Shown here in pieces: positions 47,756 through 55,494 of a stretch of 64,000 bases of DNA. A program made the translations under genes and the position numbers. The first letter of the stretch is position 1; the number at the start of each line of letters is the position of its first letter. The stretch is taken from IMG/VR virus record IMGVR_UViG_3300032291_001597, positions 1 to 64,000 of that record, one strand, 5' to 3'. This stretch comes from a virus. The notes under the pieces are model-generated. The model worked only from the letters and a program-made list of their open reading frames with translations, was not told the DNA's origin and did no database searches.

Positions 47756-48413
47756 TGCTAAACCGCACTACAACGTAGTGATTGCTACACCGGGCAGACA
47801 GTTTCACGCTGACTATGTGATGTCGCTATTGGAAACAACTAAGTGGCTGAATGAGAATGGGTTGACTTACACGATGCTCAACACCTATTCGTCTTTTGTT
47901 CCAAGTGCCAGAGAAATGACAGCAACTGGAACCTACGTCCACAACTGGGAGACCAAAGAAGTTGGGAGTGGCAAATTCACCTACGACAAAATCTTCTGGA
48001 TTGATTCAGATATCTCTTGGACTAACGAAGACTTTCGAAGAATCTACGAAAGTGAATTAGATGTTGTCAGCGGACTCTACCAAACGGATGTCTACGGAAC
48101 GGTTGCTTGTAACTATCCAGACAACGAAGGCAGACCTACCAAAGTCAACAAGGTTGAGTTCCTATTGTTCGATGAGCCTGTCGAAGTAGGTGGAGTAGGT
48201 TTCGGATTCGTCGCGATGAAGCAGGGCGTCTTCGAGAGTATCCCAAGACCTTGGTTTGGTATCAAGAAAATCAAATGGCCTGAACACGACTTTTTGACTA
48301 ATGTTGGAGAAGACTATTCGTGGTGCTACAACGCGACTGGCGCAGGGTACAAAATTTGGATTGACCCATTGGTCAAAGTAAATCACCACAAGGAGACTGT
48401 CTATGTCGTTTAG
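47748..48413 (+). CDS. GT-A-fold glycosyltransferase
   Basis: About 221 aa from ATG 47748, with AGAGGATG upstream. YNVVIATPGRQFHADYV, SAREMTATG and FWIDSDISWTNEDF (DSD as the DxD motif) and then VGGVGFGFVAMKQGVF and TNVGEDYSWCYNA match phage GT-A enzymes, including the one at 11622. HHKE at the end supplies the usual C-terminal His. Sugar and acceptor unknown. Confidence 0.78.
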   Translation, partial: DSNAKPHYNVVIATPGRQFHADYVMSLLETTKWLNENGLTYTMLNTYSSFVPSAREMTATGTYVHNWETKEVGSGKFTYDKIFWIDSDISWTNEDFRRIYESELDVVSGLYQTDVYGTVACNYPDNEGRPTKVNKVEFLLFDEPVEVGGVGFGFVAMKQGVFESIPRPWFGIKKIKWPEHDFLTNVGEDYSWCYNATGAGYKIWIDPLVKVNHHKETVYVV

Positions 48414-48702
48414 TGACAACATCAAAGTAATGACCATAAACTACGCCAGCATCAAAGACTGCGATATCTTGTCGTTCGACGAAATCCCAGAAGAGCAAAC
48501 CAAAATTCTTAGAGAACGTCCAGAGAGCGAAGAAGCGTTCCTTGAGAGATTCCAGAAGATTATCCAACTGGCACTAATCGACCCTGCTCGTTGGAGCGAG
48601 TTTGAAGAATTATCTATGGATGAGTTCTTTACGTTCTTTTGGAAATGGGTCCAAGCCAGTAGTATAATAGACGAAGAAGACGTAGAGCACGGAACGATTT
48701 AG
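48403..48702 (+). CDS. Hypothetical acidic helical protein
   Basis: A 99-aa protein overlapping the GT gene by 11 nt. ALIDPARWSEFEELSMDEFF in the C-terminal half resembles phage tail-assembly chaperone-type proteins, though this is only a weak pattern match. Confidence 0.55.
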   Translation: MSFSDNIKVMTINYASIKDCDILSFDEIPEEQTKILRERPESEEAFLERFQKIIQLALIDPARWSEFEELSMDEFFTFFWKWVQASSIIDEEDVEHGTI

Positions 48703-48935
48703 TGGCAAACATCTGCGGATGGTGTATGACTGGGTATCACGACACGTGTAAGCCCAAGATTGTTTTCTACGACAAAGTTTGGTATTGTAACTGTGTCCAA
48801 TGTAAAGACAAGCAAACTGAAGGAGTGACGAATGAGGAACCTGTTTCGCAAACTGTTCTACCCGAACCGACCGCTGACACATCAGCACGGTCCGAGGCAC
48901 CTACTACTAAAAAAGTAAAAAGAAAACTGAAATGA
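48702..48935 (+). CDS. Cysteine-rich zinc protein
   Basis: A 77-aa protein from a GTG overlapping the previous stop by one base. ICGWCMTGYHDTCKPK then YCNCVQCKD give six cysteines and a histidine, likely two zinc ions. A disordered tail follows. It overlaps the Mom-like gene by 4 nt, so it may act with it. Confidence 0.65.
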   Translation: MANICGWCMTGYHDTCKPKIVFYDKVWYCNCVQCKDKQTEGVTNEEPVSQTVLPEPTADTSARSEAPTTKKVKRKLK

Positions 48936-49558
48936 TTGACTACACCATAAAGCAGGTGTCTTCCAAAGAATCAAACCAGATGGTCGTGGACAACCACTAC
49001 CTTCATCGCAAGGCATCGAATATGTATGCCTATGGTTTGTTCGATGGCGAAGAAATGATTGGCTGTGTGATTTACGGGAAACCAGCATCACCCAGTTTGT
49101 GTGTGGGAGTTTGTGGTCCAGAGGAATCTAGTCAAGTGCTAGAACTAACCAGACTCTGGATTGCTGACAAAACTCCAAAGAACACAGAGTCATACCTGAT
49201 TGGTCGTAGCCTAAGGATGTTGCCAAAAGACAGAGACATCATCGTGTCCTATGCCGAAATCGGAGCAGGTCACGTTGGTACTGTCTACCAAGCAACCAAC
49301 TGGATTTACACAGGAATGTCCGACCGCCACGTTGAGTGGAGATTGGATGGAGAATCCAGCACACACTCTCGCCACATCTTTGACGAGCACGGCGGAGTAA
49401 ACGGAGCAAAGGCTTTCTTTGGCGACAGACTCGAAAGAGCAGAACGTCCACGAAAGCATCGATACGTTTTCTTCAACACTTCATCAAAGAGAAGGAAACG
49501 AGAACTTCTAGACAAACTAAGATATAAAATCCAACCCTATCCAAAGAAGGAAACCTAA
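48932..49558 (+). CDS. Mom-like DNA adenine modification protein (GNAT fold)
   Basis: A 208-aa protein matching the Mom family: MVVDNHYLHRKASN, GVCGPEESSQVLELTRLW, YLIGRSLRMLP, VSYAEIGAGHVGTVYQATNW and a C-terminal RKHRYVFF. Phage Mu Mom adds a methylcarbamoyl (acetamido) group to N6 of adenine and blocks many host restriction enzymes. Here it overlaps a zinc-cysteine protein and precedes a basic CC-rich protein by one base, suggesting a small modification operon. The Mu regulator Com is a zinc protein; the gene just upstream might be analogous, by inference. Confidence 0.85.
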   Translation: MIDYTIKQVSSKESNQMVVDNHYLHRKASNMYAYGLFDGEEMIGCVIYGKPASPSLCVGVCGPEESSQVLELTRLWIADKTPKNTESYLIGRSLRMLPKDRDIIVSYAEIGAGHVGTVYQATNWIYTGMSDRHVEWRLDGESSTHSRHIFDEHGGVNGAKAFFGDRLERAERPRKHRYVFFNTSSKRRKRELLDKLRYKIQPYPKKET

Positions 49559-49966
49559 ATGAAGAAATGGTTCGAAGAGTTCCTAAACAAAATTAGACCA
49601 GCCAAGACAACCAAGGCTGAAACAATCACCCTTATTGAAACCGTAAACAACATCGCCAGAGACAACACAGGCAGATGGGTTTCGGACGATTTGGGAAAGC
49701 CAGTCCTAAAGACTGACGACCCAGCACGAATCGCAAAGTTCACTAAGCGCCAAGAAGATTACTACTTGTCGGTCGCCAAGAAAGTATCCTGCTGCGGCGG
49801 TGGCGCTTCAGGTTGCCAGTGCTCCCTGAAGCCGACGGACAACAAAAAGGTTGAAGAAGTAAAAGCCGAAGCCAAGCGTCAGCAAGAAAAGTATGGAACT
49901 CAAAAGCCAGTTGCTAAGAAAAAGCCAACTGGTGGAGGCACCAAAAAAGAACAAGCAACAGAGTAA
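49559..49966 (+). CDS. Hypothetical basic protein with a CC-C-C site
   Basis: A 135-aa lysine-rich protein. SCCGGGASGCQCS near residue 80 gives four cysteines for zinc or iron. The C-terminal KKKPTGGGTKKEQATE is disordered. It directly abuts the Mom-like gene and ends just before a strong terminator, so it closes this operon. Confidence 0.6.
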   Translation: MKKWFEEFLNKIRPAKTTKAETITLIETVNNIARDNTGRWVSDDLGKPVLKTDDPARIAKFTKRQEDYYLSVAKKVSCCGGGASGCQCSLKPTDNKKVEEVKAEAKRQQEKYGTQKPVAKKKPTGGGTKKEQATE

Positions 49967-49989
49967 TTTCAAAACAGTTTCAAACTAAG

Positions 49990-50029
49990 CCCCGAAAAAA
50001 TCACTAACCCTGATTTTTCGGGGTTTTTT
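49990..50029 (+). terminator. Rho-independent terminator
   Basis: CCCCGAAAAAATCA pairs with TGATTTTTCGGGG (one bulge in the A/T run) followed by six T's. It ends the Mom-like operon. Confidence 0.92.
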
Positions 50030-50102
50030 CTGCCTTTCTAAATGAAAAAGGTAGCGGTCAGGCTCACCTCATCAAAAATTTCGTCCAAATCAAAAATAAA
50101 GA

Positions 50103-50221
50103 TTGACTTTATAGTGATAACTGTCAGGTTGTATAAACCTGTGGGATGAGACACCCTTAGGTTGCCCAAAGCACACGAATGGGTCGGGCGGGAAGCAGTC
50201 TCTCCCCCGACTTCCCGTCCG
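50103..50221 (+). promoter_or_regulatory. Promoter/leader region of the packaging-lysis operon
   Basis: TTGACT (50103-50108), a CAGGTT/AACCTG inverted repeat around GTATA (50125-50141) and a strong 10-bp hairpin (50186-50195 with 50211-50220, one G-U pair) fill the 286-nt gap before 50253. The -10 is ambiguous. The hairpin lacks a T-run and is more likely a leader control element than a terminator. Confidence 0.45.
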
Positions 50222-50252
50222 ACTCTTATGAAATAGCAAGGACGTAATTTCA

Positions 50253-51182
50253 ATGTCAGACCCTCGTGCTATAGATTCGGCGGACCCTTTCTCTACTCCT
50301 ATCGCAGAGAAGCCAGACGTTCAGGTCGACACTCCAACTAACCTCCGCCCCGACCTTTCTCAATATGGAATCGAAGAAGTAGACAAGGGCATCTGCGAAG
50401 ACACGTATGAGAACCGCGCTGCCTTACGTCGAGCAAAGATGAACTGGATTCCTGTTTACGCAGTGAACGGCGTTCCTACTGGAACCATCCAAGCCATCTC
50501 TCCTGAGATGCAAACTCAGCAAAGAATGTTGAGCCTCGATGAGAAGGTCGCAATTCTTTCAGACCCTAAAAATAAAAACTCGGATTACTTGACGGGCTTC
50601 GACCTTCTTGCTGAATCCGAGGGCGACTTGATTGCGCCACCTTGGGTTCTCGGCGCGACGCGCGTTTGGGCAAAACTCTATAATGAAGCGAACGGCGATT
50701 TCGAATCGCTTGGAAAAAAGGTACCCCCTTTACCATCACGTTGTAAGGCCATCAAGGACGACGGCATCCGCTGTCAGTTATGGACTGGAGGACGTCCACA
50801 GGATGACGGCTTCTGTCGCGTTCACCTTGGCGCGTTACGCAATAAACCGACGGACTCAGTTGAACGCGCTCGCGCACGTCTGACTCAGGTTGCCCCTGTT
50901 GCTGTCGACACCCTTGAGCAGTTGATGGAGTCAGCCGAGTCTGAGCCAGTGAAACTAAAAGCAGCCACAGAAATTTTGGACCGCGCGGGTGTCAGAGCAG
51001 GCTTTGATATAAATACTGATGTTACTCTAGACGTCAGGCCCGCTGCTTCTATAATCGCCGAACGTCTACAACGGTTAGCCCAAAACACGCTCGATGCTCA
51101 AAGACGTATCGACGAAGCACAGCCACCGACCATTGAAGTAGAAGTAGAAGAAGCAGAGGTAGTTCCAGATGACGCTAAGTGA
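50253..51182 (+). CDS. Terminase small-subunit-like protein with zinc motif
   Basis: A 309-aa protein. Residues about 163-193 carry CKAIKDDGIRC and DGFCRVHLG, a C/C/C/H zinc site. Residues 205-285 (ERARARLTQVAPVAVDTLEQ; LKAATEILDRAGVRAGFD) are a helical pattern typical of phage small terminase-like and DNA-binding scaffold proteins. A DNA-packaging role is inferred; the large terminase is not in this window. Confidence 0.55.
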   Translation: MSDPRAIDSADPFSTPIAEKPDVQVDTPTNLRPDLSQYGIEEVDKGICEDTYENRAALRRAKMNWIPVYAVNGVPTGTIQAISPEMQTQQRMLSLDEKVAILSDPKNKNSDYLTGFDLLAESEGDLIAPPWVLGATRVWAKLYNEANGDFESLGKKVPPLPSRCKAIKDDGIRCQLWTGGRPQDDGFCRVHLGALRNKPTDSVERARARLTQVAPVAVDTLEQLMESAESEPVKLKAATEILDRAGVRAGFDINTDVTLDVRPAASIIAERLQRLAQNTLDAQRRIDEAQPPTIEVEVEEAEVVPDDAK

Positions 51183-51378
51183 ACTAATTGAGTTAGCGAC
51201 GGAGCACACCTTACGGCTCGCGGAAGACGTCAAACTTGCGTCGACTAGAATGGAACACGTGCGGGTTACGGCTCGCGCTAATGAAGCATCGAACTTACTC
51301 CACGCCCTAATGCACTACACACCCGACGGATTGCCAGCAAACAATGTCTCTATTTCAGAAGCCGAACCCGACGAGTAA
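51169..51378 (+). CDS. Small helical hypothetical protein
   Basis: A 69-aa protein overlapping both neighbours (14 nt and 35 nt). Helical N-terminus (LSELIELATEHTLRLAEDV). The nested start arrangement suggests translational coupling with the lysin. Confidence 0.55.
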   Translation: MTLSELIELATEHTLRLAEDVKLASTRMEHVRVTARANEASNLLHALMHYTPDGLPANNVSISEAEPDE

Positions 51379-52120
51379 CGTCGAGCGTTTTATTGCACAA
51401 GCCCTAAGTTATAACGGATACACCGCGAGCGCGGGCCGTATCAATATCTTCGGCGAGCGCCTTGGTATGAACGGCTTGCCTTGGGACGGTATCTTTATTG
51501 ACGTCGTCGCCCGCGAAGTCGGCGTGCCCCTACCTTCCCACATTTATCCACCCGTCGCGCTCGCGGAATACATGGGGTCGGGACTTTTCCGTGCGAAGCC
51601 TCGACGGGGAGACATTGTGTTCTTTGCGACGTCTGAGGTAATGGACTTCGGCTCGCCTCACGTTGGTATAGTAACGGATGCCTCACGGCACGCGATAGAC
51701 GGAACCTTCACAACGGTGGAGGGTATGGTCGGAAACGGCAAGCCTAAGAGTCCCCAAAATGGAGACGGAGTGCATGTGCGTGTCCGTCACCAAACGGAGG
51801 TCATCGGATATGCCCGTCCACGTTTTATTTCTTTAGCAGAACGGATGACCAAAGCGGGAGATGTTCCGACGGTTGTTCCTGCCCAGTTGCGTAACGGCTT
51901 GCGTCATAAGAACGTCGAGGTGGTTCAACTCGCGCTCGCTGGATTGTTCACGGACGTTCGCGGTTTGCCACGGGGACACTTCGATACACGGACTCGACTT
52001 GCTTACGCCAGATTCCAACGGAGCATCGGATATCCGCCTTCGCGTGCAACGGGTGAGGTTGACCTCGCTTCCCTGCAACGGCTTGCCGAGATGACGGGTT
52101 TGTTCACCGCGAGCGCGTAG
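51344..52120 (+). CDS. CHAP-like peptidoglycan hydrolase with PG-binding domain
   Basis: A 258-aa protein. Residues 10-140 follow the CHAP layout (IAQALSYNGY; GLPWDGIFIDVVAREVG; RGDIVFFAT; SPHVGIVTDA with the active His). However, the catalytic Cys expected after PW is Asp (PWDGIF), so it may use a different nucleophile or be a binding-only pseudo-enzyme. Residues 180-258 (VEVVQLALAGLF; ARFQRSIGYPPS) are a peptidoglycan-binding domain. It is a second lysin-type gene besides the M23 enzyme; a virion-associated role is plausible. Confidence 0.75.
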   Translation: MSLFQKPNPTSNVERFIAQALSYNGYTASAGRINIFGERLGMNGLPWDGIFIDVVAREVGVPLPSHIYPPVALAEYMGSGLFRAKPRRGDIVFFATSEVMDFGSPHVGIVTDASRHAIDGTFTTVEGMVGNGKPKSPQNGDGVHVRVRHQTEVIGYARPRFISLAERMTKAGDVPTVVPAQLRNGLRHKNVEVVQLALAGLFTDVRGLPRGHFDTRTRLAYARFQRSIGYPPSRATGEVDLASLQRLAEMTGLFTASA

Positions 52121-52152
52121 GTAACGAAATGATAACGGCTTATGATTTAATC

Positions 52153-52264
52153 TTGACAAACCGAGAAAAGTCACTTTAAAATGTCTCCGACATTTTAAAG
52201 CAAATTTCGATACACTTCCCTCTACAGGCCAGTGTTTAGGCGGGGGTCGATTTTCCCCCTTTTA
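52153..52264 (+). ncRNA. Promoter, 12-bp palindrome and terminator: candidate small RNA or operator
   Basis: TTGACA (52153-52158), an 18-nt spacer and TAAAAT (52177-52182) form a promoter whose -10 lies inside a perfect 12-bp inverted repeat (52174-52185/52189-52200). A GGGGG/CCCCC hairpin with TTTT ends at 52264. The transcript would be only about 75 nt. The palindrome may be an operator or the terminator of the lysin gene. Confidence 0.45.
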
Positions 52265-52471
52265 TTTCATACGGTAAGCAATGATGAGGCCCGCCTCTCG
52301 AAAAGGGGTCCCCATTTTTCCAAGCGGCGAGCCAGGTTTTGCCAGGCGCTTCAGCACGGTTATTTCATAACGGCCTGCCTTAGCGCGAAGCGGGGAACGT
52401 TGACGGCGAGCGTTTACACGCGCTATGTTTGTTTACACAACGGCAAGCCAATAACGGAAAGTAGGAGACGG
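52265..52471 (+). promoter_or_regulatory. Leader region with promoter for the 52472 gene
   Basis: This gap holds one copy of the AAAAGGGGT...TTTTTCCAAGCG repeat (52301-52326) and a promoter, TTGACG (52400-52405), 18 nt, TATGTT (52424-52429). I see no gene here; an open frame from 52232 is rejected. Confidence 0.5.
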
Positions 52472-52699
52472 ATGGACTTTGACGCGTGGTTGAAGATGGG
52501 TTACGAGAACGGGTGGGTAGGACCCGACGTGTGCTTTACGCACGACGGCGTGCCAATGACGGCAAGCGAAGAAGCGGAGTTCGAGACGGGGGACCCTTGC
52601 GTACACATAGTGCGCCTGTACGAGTCAACGGATGCGAAACGTGACGTCGAGGAGAACCACTCACCGAGTTTATGGAGAGCCACTAACAAGGGGTGGTAG
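52472..52699 (+). CDS. Conserved small phage protein
   Basis: A 75-aa acidic protein with AGGAG 4-5 nt before the ATG. FDAWLKMGYENGWVGPDVCF then THDGVPMTASEEAEFE and HSPSLWRATN form a motif set I have the impression of in other actinophages, without known function. The last codons overlap a copy of the TTTTTCCAAGCG repeat. Confidence 0.7.
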   Translation: MDFDAWLKMGYENGWVGPDVCFTHDGVPMTASEEAEFETGDPCVHIVRLYESTDAKRDVEENHSPSLWRATNKGW

Positions 52700-52764
52700 T
52701 TTTTCCAAGCGGGGGTTGACGGACTCTCGAATCAAGCCTCCGGGTTTGTTTTATGATAAAAGCC

Positions 52765-52977
52765 ATGAGACACATCGAGGTACATTTAGTCGAGAGTAAT
52801 GACGACAGAGAGTCGCTGAACATTGCTGGCTTTGAGTTGTTTGAGGTTGAAACCTGCGAACAATGCTTTGAGGAAGTTGGTTTAGTTGAAGACGCTGAGT
52901 TCGTCGCGTTTGTCGCGTGTCTCGACGAAGATGACGAGTGGATTGTCTGCGCTGAGTGCGCTGAGCCAATTCTTTAA
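52765..52977 (+). CDS. Small acidic CxxC protein
   Basis: A 70-aa very acidic protein with CEQC and CAEC, a likely zinc ribbon. The ATG at 52765 is 7 nt after TATGAT (52752-52757), a leaderless arrangement; ATG 52753 overlaps the -10 and is rejected. Confidence 0.6.
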   Translation: MRHIEVHLVESNDDRESLNIAGFELFEVETCEQCFEEVGLVEDAEFVAFVACLDEDDEWIVCAECAEPIL

Positions 52978-52994
52978 GGGGTAGGGGTTTTTCC

Positions 52995-53534
52995 GTGCTA
53001 AAGCCGAAAATCGCTGTTTATTTAAATTTAGAAATTGAACTTTCAGAAGTTCTAAAACTCGCTGAAGACACAGAGTGGGTAGAAGCCACACTTGGTGGCA
53101 GATTTGTTGGGGTGGACGAGACTCTCATCAAATTAGAACCCAGCATTAGAGACGCTTCGCTAAAGAAATTAAAAGTTTTACAGGAAGCGATATTTCCTGA
53201 ACTAAAAAATTATGTCGAAGATTTTACGCACGACAGCGTAGTGATGGATACCTTTGCTTTGGTCAAATACACAGAGGGTCAGTTTTTTTCCGAGCACTCT
53301 GATGGGGTAGAGAATTTTGGTCGCGCCCTCTCAATTGTTATTTATTTGAATGACGACTACGAAGGCGGGGAGTTGTATTTTCGTAATCAAAACCTGACCC
53401 TGAAGCCAGTAGCCAAATCAATGGTTATGTTCCCTTCGACTGAAGAATTTCTCCACGAGGCTAAGCCAGTGATTTCTGGAACTAAATACGCAATCGTCAG
53501 TTTCTGGCATCAGCAACCTAGCGTGGAAAACTAG
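52995..53534 (+). CDS. 2OG-Fe(II) oxygenase (prolyl 4-hydroxylase-like)
   Basis: A 179-aa protein with a GTG start. Motifs: FFSEHSDGVENFG (HxD), VIYLNDDYEGGELYF, LKPVAKSMVMFPS, FLHEAKPVISG (distal His) and KYAIVSFWHQ. It is the eighth 2OG enzyme in the window and stands alone among small early-type genes, so it may act on a different target from the fibre-block enzymes. The start codon lies inside a degenerate copy of the TTTTTCC repeat. Confidence 0.82.
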   Translation: MLKPKIAVYLNLEIELSEVLKLAEDTEWVEATLGGRFVGVDETLIKLEPSIRDASLKKLKVLQEAIFPELKNYVEDFTHDSVVMDTFALVKYTEGQFFSEHSDGVENFGRALSIVIYLNDDYEGGELYFRNQNLTLKPVAKSMVMFPSTEEFLHEAKPVISGTKYAIVSFWHQQPSVEN

Positions 53535-53596
53535 CGACCCCTTTTTCTTTGCCAACCCACTTTCAAAATGTCAGTGGCTGCTCATACACTCTGAGT

Positions 53597-53923
53597 ATGG
53601 ATGAATTTACAAATTACACAGAAGACGACTGGATGAGTTGGTGGACAGAGGTTTTCTATGGCATCGAGAACGATGACATACTTCACATCTGCGACCCACA
53701 CGAAACCAAGCAGTGCGTCGATTGCGCGAAGGTCGACAATTGCTGGAACGAGAATGGTCTCTACATTCTCTGTACAGATTGCCTCGCAGTCGAGAGCACG
53801 TTGGAGATGAACCAAGTTCCCGAACTCGACGAGGACAGCCCCTACGCGCACCTGAGCGAAGAAGAGAAAAAAGAAAAGTTCTTGGAGATGTATCGCGAGA
53901 ATCCAGATATGTTCGACTTCTAA
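53597..53923 (+). CDS. Acidic protein with two CxxC knuckles
   Basis: A 108-aa protein from ATG 53597, 6 nt after TACACT (53585-53590), a probable leaderless start; an ATG further upstream at 53549 lies inside the promoter. CVDCAKVDNC and LCTDC probably bind zinc. C-terminal SEEEKKEKFLEMYRENPD is helical. Function unknown. Confidence 0.6.
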   Translation: MDEFTNYTEDDWMSWWTEVFYGIENDDILHICDPHETKQCVDCAKVDNCWNENGLYILCTDCLAVESTLEMNQVPELDEDSPYAHLSEEEKKEKFLEMYRENPDMFDF

Positions 53924-53941
53924 AAGTTTTTATAAATAAAC

Positions 53942-53970
53942 TTGACAAAAAGATTTTTATCACTCATACT
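53942..53970 (+). promoter_or_regulatory. Early-type promoter
   Basis: TTGACA (53942-53947), 17 nt, CATACT (53965-53970). Confidence 0.75.
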
Positions 53971-53997
53971 GTTACCAACAACTCTTGAAGGAGAGAA

Positions 53998-54297
53998 ATG
54001 ACAACCAAGATGAAAGACATCACCATCACCACAGCCACGATTGACTTTGGCGATTGGAACCTAACTGCCACTGGTCAACTAGGTGAGTTCTGGGACTGGC
54101 GCATTGAGCAGACCACTCCAGCGATTCACTACACGAACGACTGGAAGACTCGCGAATACTTCAGCGACCAAGAAGAACTTGAAGAGTGGATGTGGGCTGA
54201 GGTTCAGCGAATCAACCAAAAGTATTCAGTCTGCGTGTTCGAGGAAACTATCGAGCAGGTCGAAGACGAGGACTACTTCGAGGAAGAGGACAACTAA
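53998..54297 (+). CDS. Acidic hypothetical protein
   Basis: A 99-aa Trp-rich acidic protein (ATIDFGDWNLTATGQLGEFW; ending EDEDYFEEEDN). GAAGGAGAG precedes the ATG. It shares TAATG with the next gene. Strong acidity resembles phage DNA mimics or host-takeover proteins, but there is no specific evidence. Confidence 0.65.
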   Translation: MTTKMKDITITTATIDFGDWNLTATGQLGEFWDWRIEQTTPAIHYTNDWKTREYFSDQEELEEWMWAEVQRINQKYSVCVFEETIEQVEDEDYFEEEDN

Positions 54298-54449
54298 TGT
54301 CAGAGCGCGAGTGTTCAGAACTACTCTGCGAGCGCCTAGCAGATGTCTACGCAGGTGGACCATATGCTAACGACTGGGCAGACTACTATTGCCACGACCA
54401 CATCCCAGCAGGTTTTCGGGTCTGGGATAGACTTGACAAACAGAAATAA
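54297..54449 (+). CDS. Small Cys/His protein
   Basis: A 50-aa protein starting at the ATG that overlaps the previous stop by one base. SERECSELLCERLADVYAGG and DYYCHDHIPAGF give three Cys and two His. The next promoter's TTGACA lies inside its 3' end. Confidence 0.6.
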   Translation: MSERECSELLCERLADVYAGGPYANDWADYYCHDHIPAGFRVWDRLDKQK

Positions 54450-54461
54450 ATCTGCTTTACT
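54433..54461 (+). promoter_or_regulatory. Early-type promoter
   Basis: TTGACA (54433-54438), 17 nt, TTTACT (54456-54461). It is nearly identical to the promoter at 54906. Confidence 0.78.
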
Positions 54462-54493
54462 AGCAGAGTCATAAAAAACAAGAAGGAGACAAA

Positions 54494-54886
54494 ATGACAG
54501 AACGAGTAACTTGGGTGGACTACCAGTGGAAAGACGAAGCAATGTCTGGAGACAAGATGGCAATGGTGGTAATTCTCAACGACAAAGACCTTTACGAGAA
54601 GTTGTCTACAGACGACGAGTTCGACCAGCGTGTCTGGTTTTACTTTCAAGACGAGGCAGAGTTCAAGCGTGCGTTCAATAAGGACAACGACGAACACGAG
54701 TTCTACTTGGTCGCACAGTATGACGAAGAGGACAACCCAATCTGTCCATCGTGCGATGGATTCATCCCAAGCAACGAGAACCCAGGCGCATACCCAGGGG
54801 CTATCTCTCGCAAGGACAACAGCACAGAGATTTGCTCTGCCTGTGGGATGGCTGAGGCGCTCGCGGACTTTTATTCAAACACGTAA
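54494..54886 (+). CDS. Acidic zinc-ribbon protein
   Basis: A 130-aa acidic protein with ICPSCDGFI and ICSACGMAEA, a zinc ribbon in the C-terminal half. The N-terminal half (VTWVDYQWKDEAMSGDKMAM) is unrecognised. AAGGAGAC precedes the ATG. Confidence 0.65.
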   Translation: MTERVTWVDYQWKDEAMSGDKMAMVVILNDKDLYEKLSTDDEFDQRVWFYFQDEAEFKRAFNKDNDEHEFYLVAQYDEEDNPICPSCDGFIPSNENPGAYPGAISRKDNSTEICSACGMAEALADFYSNT

Positions 54887-54905
54887 AAAAAGTTTCGCGA
54901 CACGC

Positions 54906-54934
54906 TTGACAAATAAAAATAAATCTGTTTTACT
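54906..54934 (+). promoter_or_regulatory. Early-type promoter
   Basis: TTGACA (54906-54911), 17 nt, TTTACT (54929-54934). Confidence 0.78.
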
Positions 54935-54974
54935 ATTCAAGTAAACAAAACCACTCGTTAGGAAGGAAAAACAA

Positions 54975-55469
54975 ATGAGTGTAAAAAACAAAAAGGACAG
55001 CGCAGGTAAGGCGCTGTATGTGGAGTTCCGCAAGGCAGGCTACACATATCAGTTCATCCTCACCCCTGAGGCTATCTTCAATGGTCAGTTCTATCCTGTC
55101 CACTTTATGCGTAGAAATATGAACGCTTTCCAGTCTCGCAAGAACTGGGCTATCGATGCGACTCGTCACCTCCCAAGCCCACCTCTCGACGAGGCAGGGG
55201 GCTTTGCTCAGGCATCAGATGTCGAGGCAAAGCAAATGGCAGAACTCAAGTTACAGTTTGTGAAAAGCACGCTGAGCGACTTGTTCTACAAAGAGTGGGT
55301 CGTCTTCAAAAACCCAATCGCTGTCGAAGTCACTTACGAGGACCTAGACCTGATTGCTCAGAAGAAAACCCCTCAAGCGCTGATTCGCCGAATCCAGCGT
55401 TCACGAATCGAGTTCGGTTTTGGAGAAGACCTAGTGCCTTCCACTGAGCCAGCGATTCCAGTAGCGTAA
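54975..55469 (+). CDS. Hypothetical protein upstream of the MoxR gene
   Basis: A 164-aa protein of unknown family. N-terminal residues (AGKALYVEFRKAGYTYQFIL) look beta-rich; the C-terminal half is helical. It shares a transcript with the MoxR-like ATPase (26-nt gap), so it may be an accessory of the MoxR/VWA machinery. AGGAAGG precedes the ATG. Confidence 0.6.
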   Translation: MSVKNKKDSAGKALYVEFRKAGYTYQFILTPEAIFNGQFYPVHFMRRNMNAFQSRKNWAIDATRHLPSPPLDEAGGFAQASDVEAKQMAELKLQFVKSTLSDLFYKEWVVFKNPIAVEVTYEDLDLIAQKKTPQALIRRIQRSRIEFGFGEDLVPSTEPAIPVA

Positions 55470-55494
55470 TTCTCAGATAGGAAGGAAATACAAA

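Noticed and set aside
52232-52471. Long N-terminal extension of the protein at 52472
   Set aside because: It crosses a terminator, an intergenic repeat and a promoter; AGGAG marks the ATG at 52472.
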